From positions 42,841,744-42,905,743 of the forward strand of contig OW804096.1 in the NCBI GenBank assembly GCA_942159475.1: a DNA stretch of 64,000 nucleotides, read 5' to 3'. Below the pieces are notes generated by a model. That model worked only from the letters and a program-made list of their open reading frames with translations, had not been told where the DNA came from and made no database searches. How positions within the stretch are numbered: the stretch's first letter is position 1; each line of letters opens with the position of its first letter. Shown piece after piece: positions 26,601-35,862 of the stretch. This DNA is from Sthenelais limicola. Its lineage: Eukaryota; Annelida; Polychaeta; Phyllodocida; Sigalionidae. The position numbers and the translations under genes were made by a program.

Positions 26601-29600
26601 AGGCTTCATTTTGACGATCTATTCAAATTCTTCCCACCTCGATCCTTATGGTCTGTTTCAATGAAAGCTGGAACTGCTGGTTCAATGAAGGCAGGACCTT
26701 TCATTCGCCAAGAAATGAACTACTCATATTATATTAATGCTGTTAGAACGGTTTGAGTTGTTATAATAATGATAAGTTCAATTTTATAACAGACATTTAA
26801 TTTCTAACACCTTTCTTCAAAGGGCATTTAATCCAATCAATATCTTTATCATGAAATAAAACTCTCTCCCTTTTTACCTCTGTTTGTAAAATAAAGTAAA
26901 AGAAATAAATTAAAGGAAAATAAGCGCACGAAAGGCACTTTATTGAAGAGCCAACTATGTATACTAGCTATTGCTTTACAACTCTCTTTTATTCATCTCA
27001 TTTCCTTCTGAGAGACGAGTATGGGCCGGGACACCTTGATGTGTACCGCCACGTTACTTATTCTTTTTACCAGATTCCACGAAAACCTTTACTCAAACGT
27101 ATATATATTCATCTAGACTTTTGGACCCATGAATTGGTGCTTCGTCTCGGGTAGAATATAGTTATAACGGACGAATAAAAAGTATCGACCGCAACTCAAA
27201 TGGTGGAGGACGAGGGGGAGGAGGAGGAGGTAGTGGTGATGGTGGTGGAAGAGGTAGTGGAGGAGGTGGATTTCGTAGTGTTCATTCATTCAGTTCGCTC
27301 TAAAATGCTCATTATTCCTTGATTTCTTGCTCAACTTGAGGGTGTGTATGTATACCATAAAAGGTCAAAGATGGCAACTAGGTTACTGTTGACAGGACAA
27401 AAGCTGACATGAACAGAAGGCTATACACCGACCGTGTAAAGGATTTTGATATTCAGATTGCAGACTTAGCAATGGGGGGTCAAATTAAAGAGGATTTCTT
27501 GTTATCATATCGGGTTAAAATGGCGTATATAAATTTGTAAACAAAACTTATATTTTATATAGGCCTCGCTCCAGAAAGAGCTTGGGATATATTTCCTTAT
27601 ATGTCGGGGATATTTTGACATGACTTCGATTGGATAAATGCTCATTGGAGTAGGACATGATGTTCTTTTATTACAACATTCAGGTGGATATCTTTGCCTC
27701 ATGGTTTTCCTATGTTTGTTCTTGACGTATGGTTCTGACGTCCAACTCTCGGTGGCCAGACCCATGTATACCAGTCTTAATTCTATTCTGGGAAGCCAGG
27801 CACATACACACTTCCCCGCCGCTGAATACCTGGCGCCCGATAGTGGCTTGAAGTTCAGTGAAGTCTTATGAGATGAATGGTGCTTCGAAGCTGCCATAAG
27901 ATCCCCATACATATCATTTCACTACTGGGTATTTTGGAAGGCGGGCCGAATCTAATCAGAAGAATCACAACAGACATATATACAGAGTAATCCCGGAAGG
28001 CAGTTGAATATAATGAAGGATCCTACGATATCTAAATATCACTCTTTGTTGGTCTTTTTCTTTCTTTCAAGAACAGTTATGTGATGGATATTATTTCATA
28101 TATTGAATGATTCCTTGTATATATATCATCGCTTGCTTGATGATAATGCTGAGTATATAAGGAAGAGAATCGCTCACTGCAATAGTAAAACCTGGCTTTC
28201 TTTTGCGCGTATACTGCTCAAAGTGTCAATATAATACTTTGAAATCGAATGTAAAGGCAATGCAAGATCTAAAGGTCGTATATATAAAGCTGAAGTCTTA
28301 CTAAAAACTGTCAAACAACAGTCCCAGTTAGTGAAGATCAGATTACTGATGACATTTCGAGATTTTCTGAATTACCGTTTTTCCTTCTTCGCTCTAATAT
28401 TTTGAATACGTGCGGTACTGGCGTGCATGTCATTCTTTTATTGGTAATCCCTAAACCATCGTATCTCATCATCTCATCTGTGCATGTTCTCGGAAATGCG
28501 TTAAAGGTCATAGCAGGACGCACTATTATAAATAGCCGTTTGCTCTCTTTCAGCGATGAGTATATTCTCCAGCTTTTTAGTGCTCCTGCTGATTTTAGTC
28601 GAAGCTGCTCCACCGACAGCCTCGTCAGTTCCAACTTTGGGTAAGCTTCCAAATATCGTTATTTTCCTATACATATAATATATTAGTCATTGTCTCCATA
28701 TATAGCAACTCAGTAGGGAGCATTTCCTTTAAAGGGCATACTTTGTGTATTGGGATCCCCTTTGCGATCCATGGCAATCCATTTGCTATTGCAACATATA
28801 TAGTGCTGAAAGCCTGCATGTATTTCACTTCAGATGTGGTTCAAGGGGTGCCCGAAACTGTACCATATAGAACCCATCGTTCTTTATTTTGCTGCATTTG
28901 TTACCAGATTTGTCACGCCATGTAAAGTAGATGGATTGCGTACTGAATACAATGACCTCCATACCTGTATTTCATGCTAACCTCCACCATATATATATAT
29001 CTACGTCCCTTTGGGTGACATATATGGGAAGTAATATGAGAAAACTGGTCCAAGTTATGGAAGTATCAACCGGAATTGCTTTTCGGGTGTACATTAAGGC
29101 GCGGATAGAAGTCGTGGCTGACTTACAGGTACCAGGTCCACAATGGACCCTTATCCGTACATTATGAATGTAGGCGTTGGGAATTCGACTAGTTGGAGAG
29201 TAGGGAAAACATTTCGCAAGCTTAAAAATGCTGGTTTTAGTGAATTCTGCCGGGAACTTCCCCATAGGTTATGGAACCCATACAGATTGATCGTGTTAAA
29301 TTTAGACAGTGAATTAACGTGGCTGAATGTGTGTATTTAAAGAGAAGATTTAAATTCTATAATATATGGAAATGTTGTATTTCATTAAATACAATCCGAA
29401 TCATTCAATGAATATTTGATTTGATTTTGATTTGAAATGTACTTTATTCATGATATGAATTACACAGAGTGCTGTTCTCATCACATGCCTGAGGCATTTC
29501 ATAAGCTATCAAATTATAATGATAGAGAGCAATTACAATGACATAATAGTGACAATAATTGGAAAAGATTATAAGAATTACAGAATCTAACTGTATCATC

Positions 29601-31784
29601 ATCTGTGGGTTTTTAGAATCATTAATCAAATACAAGAGTCAATGGCAAAGACATTAAATTACATTAGTCCGATTCGCATCCATATTGAAAATATATTATA
29701 TATATAGAAGCAGGTATGGTTTTTGTAACATAATGATATATCTCACAGTATAAATCATTTAACCGAGGTAATTCTGTTTCAGGCGTGTACTATTGCTTCA
29801 ACATGGTCATCATAATGATGTCAATATTTTTCTCCACGTTGGTCGTCAACATCTGCCGTGGGGGTGACTACCGTGCGCCTGTACCAAAATGGATTAAATT
29901 CGTAAGTTATTCACTTATATTATTATACGGTATATTGAGGCTCATGGAAGCAAAACACAGTTTGGTTTATTATGGGAGATTTTACTATCTGAGTATTTCA
30001 CTATGTGATAAAACATCTATTGCAGTTCATCCATCCATTAGAAACTGGATTGTGAACCAAAACACCCGCGTTTAAACTGGCTCGTTTATCGTTTATCATT
30101 TTGTAGCAAATTCAACTTGATTATTCACTACCTTGTATGCTACTGATACTAAATGCTAACTGTTAACTAAGGCAGATGGCTGGAAGACCGTCGGATCGAC
30201 GAAGCTGTACAATTCTGCAATAAAAACCTTTCTTAAATATCCTTACTTGCATTACAATTATTTGACAGAAGTAAACTGCTCCAGTACTGTGTGGAAAGCC
30301 TCTTAAAGTACTATTATCTTTCCTCAAATGGTCATGTAAATGGCTTGTGTCCAAATGTATTTGCGTTTCTTGTCCTTATCGATCAATGGATGAAGCTTGT
30401 CCAAGCCCCATATTATTCAGTGATAGACAGAGACCACTACAGATTTCAGTCTGGTAGTCACCATACATACCATATATAAAGGTCTACAAATTAAAGAGAC
30501 GATAAACATGGTTTGCCTCATTATATATGTGTATATAGCATGGACTTCAATCTACAGATCATATTGGAAAAGTCTGTTAATAAAAATAGTGGTCAATGCG
30601 AAAGATCTTCACGCTGTTATGAGATAAACTAAAATACTCGTTGGCGTATATAACCAGGGGGCACTACCAGGGGATATTCCATACAATTCAATACAATCAG
30701 TCTGAAAGCATAAGAAAATAACATATAAGCACATTGTTGGAAGAATTGGAAGAAGCGAATGCTACGAACAAATTTGGCAAAAGCATTTGAATGAAAATGT
30801 TTAAAAACATCTTTAAAGACGGGAGTTGGTAAACGTTAAGACTGCTGTACTAGCAGAGACTAACATCAGAGTTCCTTCTACGTAATGCAGTTACATCCAT
30901 CGGTTTTCAACCTCGAATGAATTTCCTTTGAATTAATTATGTGATTTTCTAAATGCCCAGGATCCGATAACTCATCAACTTCTCTTTTGATTTGTCTTTC
31001 ATGTTCTCTTTCTTGGAGAGAAAGAAGAACGGTTTTGCCCATTTATTGAACGTTAGAAGGACTTATACAAGTTACATCATAGATATTAAAGCAGGAGCTA
31101 GAGATCCACAACAAATCAATTTGAACAAGGTTTTCCAATGAATTCATGTATTTGTTGCACATGTATAAGCATGATTTTTGATTTAGAAATATTTTCATAC
31201 ACAGGTACAAATATTCTTAGAGTAGCCTGAATTACAATGCATTCAAATCTATGAACGAAATTATAGTAGACGTCGTGATCAATTCTTGTGGGAACTAGCT
31301 AACATCTACCTTATCATCTGCCTCAGTTATATTTAATGGGTTACTTTTGCTTTTTCAGTTTGTTACACATATACTTTCCCGGATACTCTGTGTTCATGGA
31401 AAGGTCATTGCTATGATCAACTCCAATGATCTGTCAAGGGATCTGTCACCGCACGAGCGACGCAACCAATGCAACATGGCAGCGGATGAGAGCAGTCGTT
31501 TGTTGACCAACCACACGCTCAAGAACGAGACAATAATGTCAAATCAGCGTGACATGTGCGAAAATGGCTCCTTTGTGTTGCATTCGGAGATGACCGCTAT
31601 GAAGAACTCACTACAGGAGATGTCCAGAGCACTCACAGAAAAATACAAGGCCCAACTTTTCCGAAGACAAGTGTACATCGATTGGCAATGTCTGGCCTTG
31701 GTCATGGATAGGTCGTTTTTCTACATGTATCTAATTGCCATCATTTCGTCACTCATCATTTTATTCCCTCGTCCCGATAATTAA
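17575..31784 (+). CDS. nAChR-type Cys-loop channel subunit, non-alpha (gene 1; 5' exons not identified)
   Basis: Spliced partial gene: exons 17575-17684, 18243-18375, 19098-19419, 28554-28640, 29783-29901 and 31359-31784 join in frame to 399 codons including the stop. All introns are GT-AG. The protein shows loop A (WKPDIMLYN), a Cys-loop with exactly 13 residues between its cysteines, loop B (GSWTY), four membrane segments and a C-terminus ending LFPRPDN. By family, it is a subunit of a pentameric ligand-gated ion channel in the plasma membrane. Loop C (WEIVNNTAERKALPEENPAY) lacks the adjacent cysteines of alpha subunits, so it is called non-alpha. The signal peptide and first about 60 residues should lie upstream but were not found in 1-17574. 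An NNT glycosylation sequon lies in loop C. Gene 2 is its tail-to-tail paralogue. The family is confident; ligand and ion selectivity are unknown. Confidence 0.93.
18243..18375 (+). CDS. gene 1 exon: beta strands up to the Cys-loop, 133 bp
   Basis: Acceptor TTTTCAG, donor GTAAAC. The first base completes the split Thr codon, then AETDRNQREVLAVVGYDG, VLWVPHQIFRSSC and SIDVANFPFDHQ follow. It holds the first cysteine of the Cys-loop and the conserved FPFD motif. The exon ends in phase 0 immediately before the Glu-Cys that closes the loop. Confidence 0.95.
19098..19419 (+). CDS. gene 1 exon: Cys-loop end, loops B and C, TM1, 322 bp
   Basis: Acceptor CCTACAG, donor GTACGT. It starts EC (second Cys-loop cysteine), then FGSWTY (loop B tryptophan). 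Loop C is WEIVNNTAERKALPEENPAY with no cysteine pair. LKMRRKMVF leads into TM1 (about 25 hydrophobic residues with a central PC) and the TM1-TM2 linker LPPDRPDRTSL. It ends on one base of a split codon. The linker matches the family's GEK position with PDR. Confidence 0.96.
19950..20800 (-). mobile_element. retroelement-like 3' tail on the minus strand, split by Helitron copy 1
   Basis: Joining 19950-20031 to 20715-20800 gives a sequence resembling 29425-29560: TTTATTCA near the start, CTGTTCTCATCACA, TATAATGAT, and CAATGACRTAATAGTGACA. The minus-strand ending CCTGAATAAAATAC resembles the end of the LINE at 45.6 kb (CCTGAATAAAGAT). A LINE 3' UTR is therefore likely but not proven. Confidence 0.5.
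20032..20714 (-). mobile_element. non-autonomous Helitron, copy 1 (683 bp)
   Basis: On the minus strand the element starts TCCATATAATATAC after an A and ends GTACTTTGCTAG before a T. Just inside the 3' end is a short GC-rich hairpin (CCGTCTGGAGGACGG). TC start, hairpin, CTAG end and A^T insertion are the Helitron signature. The middle (about 20060-20395) is a pyrimidine tract on the plus strand, giving spurious Arg/Gly/Glu-rich frames on the minus strand. No Rep/helicase gene is present. Confidence 0.8.
21150..21260 (+). mobile_element. tRNA-derived SINE head
   Basis: An A-box-like TAGCTCAAAATGGTAG (21165-21180) and a B-box-like GGTTCGGTTTC (21210-21220) sit about 45 bases apart, as in a tRNA. 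The arms do not fold into a convincing intact tRNA, and the sequence continues into an unrelated tail (GGGGGCACTATAGTAG). The tail end is not defined. Confidence 0.6.
21617..21646. repeat. 12-bp stem hairpin in gene 1 long intron
   Basis: GAAATTCAATAT, a six-base loop, then ATATTGAATTTC. A second short palindrome (ATTGTTTATAAACAAT) follows about 10 bases later. Confidence 0.7.
23170..23325. repeat. degenerate minisatellite
   Basis: Repeated words of the type GATGGTAGATGTCCT / GCGGGTAGATGTCC about every 20 bases. The minus-strand Gly/Pro/His-rich frame over it is a by-product. Confidence 0.6.
26159..26180. repeat. AT dinucleotide microsatellite
   Basis: Eleven AT units. Shorter TA runs occur near 5127, 15914, 16370 and 29695. 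Confidence 0.9.
27201..27270. repeat. purine-rich GGA/GGT tract
   Basis: A strand-asymmetric G/A/T run within gene 1's long intron, with no gene. Confidence 0.85.
28554..28640 (+). CDS. gene 1 exon: TM2 pore helix, 87 bp
   Basis: Found by translation rather than as a long ORF. Acceptor CTCTCTTTCAG, donor GTAAGC. With one base from the previous exon it reads AMSIFSSFLVLLLILVEA followed by APPTASSVPTLG, i.e. the pore-lining helix and the TM2-TM3 loop. The phase is compatible with both neighbours, and the length equals the gene 2 TM2 exon. Confidence 0.95.
29425..29640 (-). mobile_element. retroelement-like 3' tail, second copy (uninterrupted)
   Basis: Lies in gene 1's TM2-TM3 intron. It shares the order of conserved blocks with 19950-20800 but has no Helitron, so it serves as the empty-site comparison. 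The ORFs over it are chance. Confidence 0.5.
29783..29901 (+). CDS. gene 1 exon: TM3, 119 bp
   Basis: Acceptor TCTGTTTCAG, donor GTAAGT. Reads GVYYCFNMVIIMMSIFFSTL, then VVNICRGGDYRAPVPKWIKF: TM3 and the start of the cytoplasmic loop. Ends in phase 0. Its length matches the gene 2 TM3 exon exactly. Confidence 0.95.
31359..31784 (+). CDS. gene 1 terminal exon: cytoplasmic loop, TM4 and stop
   Basis: Acceptor TGCTTTTTCAG. Encodes 141 residues and a TAA stop. It begins FVTHILSRILCVHGKV, continues through a hydrophilic loop of about 90 residues, then an amphipathic stretch (EMTAMKNSLQEMSRALTEKY) and TM4 (LALVMDRSFFYMYLIAIISS onward), ending LFPRPDN. The cytoplasmic loop is much shorter than in gene 2 and shows no clear similarity to it. 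Confidence 0.94.
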   Translation, partial: FVTHILSRILCVHGKVIAMINSNDLSRDLSPHERRNQCNMAADESSRLLTNHTLKNETIMSNQRDMCENGSFVLHSEMTAMKNSLQEMSRALTEKYKAQLFRRQVYIDWQCLALVMDRSFFYMYLIAIISSLIILFPRPDN

Positions 31785-32334
31785 GTCAATACATGACTCT
31801 CATTCGTGTAATCTCTCTGAACATAATGCTGTCTCAAATGATTTTGAAGCCATTATCACGGCCAATTCTGTGCCTCTACATCGATTATAGAGGATCCCTT
31901 ACCTGTAAATGTGTAAGATTTTACATTCATATATAATCGGTGCATGTTTGCTGCCTTATAAATATTATCTAGTCATAAGTATCAGGTATTAACAATCTAA
32001 TCTACTGTTTTGTGATTACTTAGAATATATACGATGCAACATGTTGGGATTTGGCAAATAAGAATATTATATATACAAACAAGCAAGTAAACAGGCGCAG
32101 TATAGAAAAAAGCATTTATACTAGATAATATCATGTCCCTATAATCACTCAGTTATGATAAAATAGGGCATTTGACACAAGTAAGAACATGTAAACGAAT
32201 TTAAAAACAATCGTTTAAGCATCAAAAATCTCGTTGGGACATTCTGCACTTGCTTGGTTGCTCCCATTAGGTCAAAGTAGCTTCACTCACGAAGGTATCA
32301 GAATATTCTTATGTGAGATAAGAAAATACAAAAA

Positions 32335-32340
32335 AATAAA
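32335..32340 (+). promoter_or_regulatory. possible poly(A) signal of gene 1
   Basis: First AATAAA noticed on the plus strand after the gene 1 stop, about 550 bases downstream. It is in an A-rich stretch, so it may be chance. Confidence 0.25.
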
Positions 32341-33380
32341 TCTTGATCTCATTTCGATGAGATGAACGTGCAATAATCTTTTCATTATGGCATTCATAAA
32401 TTGTTTGGTAGAAAAGATCCTTATTATACGACCGCGCAGCTTTCTTGAGTCATATCAGGATACCATACTTGTACTTCACATTGGCATTAACATTAACATT
32501 TCAGTTGAAGTTTTATTTTCTGGGAGATGCCTTTCAACGGCCCAGAACTCGGGAGTCTATACACCCAACGCGCATGCGCTCAGTATACAATGTCAGGTGT
32601 ACGTTCTGAAACAAATGAAATACCATCACAGTAGAGAATTATATTATGTACAGTCATGAAATCAATTATCTGCGTATAAATTAAAAATTAGTCCCATCGA
32701 ACCCCAAACCTGAGGGTTGTGCTTATCCTTTGTATTATAGTAGCTACCAATTGTTTAATTAAATCCATATTATCCATATCAAGCTCCCTTACTGCTCACT
32801 GTTGAAATTTTAAAAAAACAATTGGTCAACTAAAATATAAAATATCGATACTGCTTGAGTTACTGTTGACATACGATGTGTGGTTATTACATTACTGAAC
32901 ATGATAACATTTCGATGGCTCATCAGGGCTGTAAAGAAGGTAAAGAAGGCTTATTGTTGATTGAATTGATTTTAAAATATGTAGCTCAATTGTGCATTTT
33001 CATTGAGCAATGTGTTAGTAAGAAATCAGGGGTATGAAATCGGGGGAAGTTCATTGTGATTAAAATTTGTAGCAATGATGATCAAATTTTCTTGCGCCTA
33101 TGTTGATATTGCCCTGCCTTCAGAAAATAATAAATATTACGATGCTCAGGATACATGCGATGCTCTTTCGAAATATGTATATAGCTGCTGTGACTTCAGT
33201 TATCTGCATACAGTATTGACTATGGTACGGTGGTTTTGTAAAACTTGTCTTCTTCATACATAGCGTTAATAAACAATGATAACAAACCATCTTAATTGTT
33301 ATTATAGTTGCTGTTAGCACTTTACTGAATATTGGAGACCCAGAATAATTACAGGATTGTATTTCGTTATGTGCTGAAAC

Positions 33381-33530
33381 GTATGTATGTATGTATGTAA
33401 ATGTATGTATGTATGCATGTACATGTATATACGTACATGTATGTATGTATGTATGTATATTCTTTATTTCCAGTTCGTCATAATGCATAGTATAATAAGT
33501 AAGTCAATAAATAAATAAATAAATAAATAG
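33381..33530. repeat. GTAT and AAAT microsatellites
   Basis: An imperfect GTAT run (33381-33460) followed by a pure AAAT run (about 33506-33529). The Tyr/His/Ile-rich minus frame here is repeat-derived. Confidence 0.9.
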
Positions 33531-34708
33531 CTTGTTTCAGGAAAGGGGTACCCTCATCTATGATAAGCATAGGTCATCCAGGGGGTCCCATGCTACGCGC
33601 TATAAGATGATACATGAAATTCTACTAAGTTATACACAATCTCGCATAAGCCAATTTAATATAAATTGATATAATCTTGGTAGTACAGGTAGTGTACTTT
33701 ACCATGGATTTATTTAGAGCCTCTTCTATGCTTTCTTTATTATACTTAGGTGCAATTCGGGAAATGCAGATAATAGTTCCGAACTGTAACACTAGGGCTT
33801 TTATGGATATTATAAATACTTTATCATGATTTGTTGACTAACTTTGACTCACATAGTCTCCATCGTTGCTTCATTGGAATCAATCAGAAGAAAAGCTGGC
33901 ACCATGTGACATTCTCTACCCGGTGACCACTGGTCACTTCCCCTTCCATTACTTCAGTGGGTCCACGTACATCGCTTATCTCTCTATATCCCAGATCTAT
34001 CTCCTTCAATTAGCTTCAATTCCATCTTATATTCGCCCAACATGCAACCAAAGCATCCGGAAACACAACCGACTACTCAGAGAGCAAAGAGGGGCTCCAG
34101 GGCCCAGAAGAGACTGGGCCATTCTCCTGTTCCAGCTCCTGAAACATGCTCATTGGAGGATGGGCCCACGGAGAAAGATGGCCGACAGGAACTTGCCCAT
34201 CATATGCTCGAGTCCTTTAACTGGTGGGGGAAAGAACTATAAAGCAAGCTGAAGAAGAACATGTTTGCCTCATGGAAAAGAGAGACTCAAGAACTCCTCA
34301 CCAAAACGAACCAGATCATCACGTGAGGGGGAAGATAAGCCAGCTTCACCCCCTCTTAGGCTTAAGCCACCAGTCACCAAGGGTCAAGCACCACGCCGCT
34401 AGAGGTGAGTGAGGTATAACCTGGACCTGGTAGTCAATATGCATGGCCTATGGCCCATCCTGAATGGCTCTCAGCATCATCTGATTCTTGTCGCTACTAC
34501 CAACAGGTTGTGCGTGATCTGAGCGCTCAATTCAACAGAGTGATAAGACATGGTCAGTACGAGGGGGCAAGAAGTGTTATACATGTTCATCAGATCAAAC
34601 CAGGCAAAATGATCAGATCTTATCCACCCGTGTTTACCCCAAGTAGCTCAGAAATAGCTAGAAATGTGCCTTTGATACATGTAACCGGCCGGGCTGCATG
34701 GCCTATAC

Positions 34709-35862
34709 CCTGGGCTCTGTTGTATAAGCTAAGCAAGGAATTTTTTCTGTAGGAATTTTTCCCTCACTACATTCATTCCTACAGAAAATTCCCAGCTCGT
34801 AGGAATATTCCTTGCTGTAGAGGTGTGGGTCAGCAAAGTAGAAGGTAAATAGGATGCATAGGATTCACTCATTTCTTGGGTTTAAAGATTAAAATAACAC
34901 ATTTCCTTCAATTTGAAGCGGTAAAGTGGGTAAAATATTAGATACTTTGATTCTTATACCTTCAAATCTGATGCAGATTATCCAGAATGGATTAGAATCT
35001 AGATCCACAACCATGACCTAGAAACTGACCCATTTAGCTGTGGGAATTTCCTACATTGATACTTGTAGTTGTTCCCTATGTAGGAATTTCCCCCAGAAGT
35101 TTTCCTACCAAAGTAATTTCCCTCATTCTTTCCTCTGAGTTAAACATGAAAAGACTGGAAAACTAAGGAACACCTTTTAGGTGTTCCCTCAAGAATTCCT
35201 TAGGATTTATTGACTGCAAAAATATGATTTTACCAGTCATATATATCTGCTATCATTATAGTACAAAGTTTCTGCTGTTGGATGATTTTTCTGTTGATTA
35301 TTAACATAATTTGAATAGAAAAAAGAAGCCTCCCAAGCTGGGATTCGAACCATGGACCTGAGAGGGGACTTTCTGGGAAAAAACAAACAGCACTGGGTGG
35401 GCATTGAACCACCAACCTGAGAGTTTCATTAGTTACCAATCAAAATTTGTCCTTGACCTAGTTTGTCTCAATTGTTTGTGCCTCAAGAGTGTTGATTACT
35501 AGTGAGAACAAGGCATGTACCCCCATTTACCATGTACCTTGAAGACTGTTGTTTGAAGTGGGCAGGGGATATTGAGTGGTTCAAGGAGGGAAATATTGTA
35601 GTAAATTCCTACATGATTACATCTGCTTGGTGGGAAGGAAAAGTCGTAGGAAAATTCCCAGAGAAACATATTGAAATTGTATAGGACTGAAGGAATTCCC
35701 TCAGTTTTCCTTGCTTAGCAGCTGGGAAGGAATGGTGCAGGGAAGGAATAGCCTATACTTTCAATGCTTTTTAGCGTAGGAATTTCCCAACGAAGTAAAG
35801 GAAAAAAACGTAGGAATTCCCACAAAAAAAATTATTCCTTAGCTTATACAACAGGGCCCTGG
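34709..35862. mobile_element. 1.15-kb element with inverted terminal repeats
   Basis: The left end GGGCTCTGTTGTATAAGCTA (from 34709) is the near reverse complement of TAGCTTATACAACAGGGCCC (to about 35860), with weaker pairing continuing about 50 bases. The interior is rich in TAGGAATTTCCC-type words in both orientations and holds a hairpin GGAACACCTTTTAGGTGTTCC. No transposase frame. The subterminal CAGGGCCCTG suggests a hAT-type MITE, but no 8-bp target duplication was seen. Confidence 0.55.
35331..35425 (-). repeat. two tandem tRNA T-arm-like fragments
   Basis: On the minus strand, GGTTCGAATCC (35351-35341) and GGTTCAATGCC (35410-35400) each follow CTCTCAGGT. They read like two copies of a tRNA 3' half. 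No matching 5' halves or A boxes were found, so this is a SINE-like remnant rather than a tRNA gene. It lies inside the 34.7-35.9 kb element. Confidence 0.45.

Larger units (their letters stand above)
19420..28553 (+). other. 9.1-kb intron of gene 1 (TM1-TM2)
   Basis: Bounded by GTACGT and TTTCAG. It contains the nested Helitron, the SINE head, the minisatellite, hairpins and the purine tract. No open frame in it resembles a known protein. Confidence 0.85.

Noticed and set aside
27505..27912. 135-codon minus-strand frame
   Set aside because: An overlapping 77-codon frame lies on the other strand; composition is unremarkable and no domain is recognised.
33120..33488. 122-codon minus frame rich in Tyr, His, Ile and Thr
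   Set aside because: Half of it is the translation of the GTAT microsatellite.
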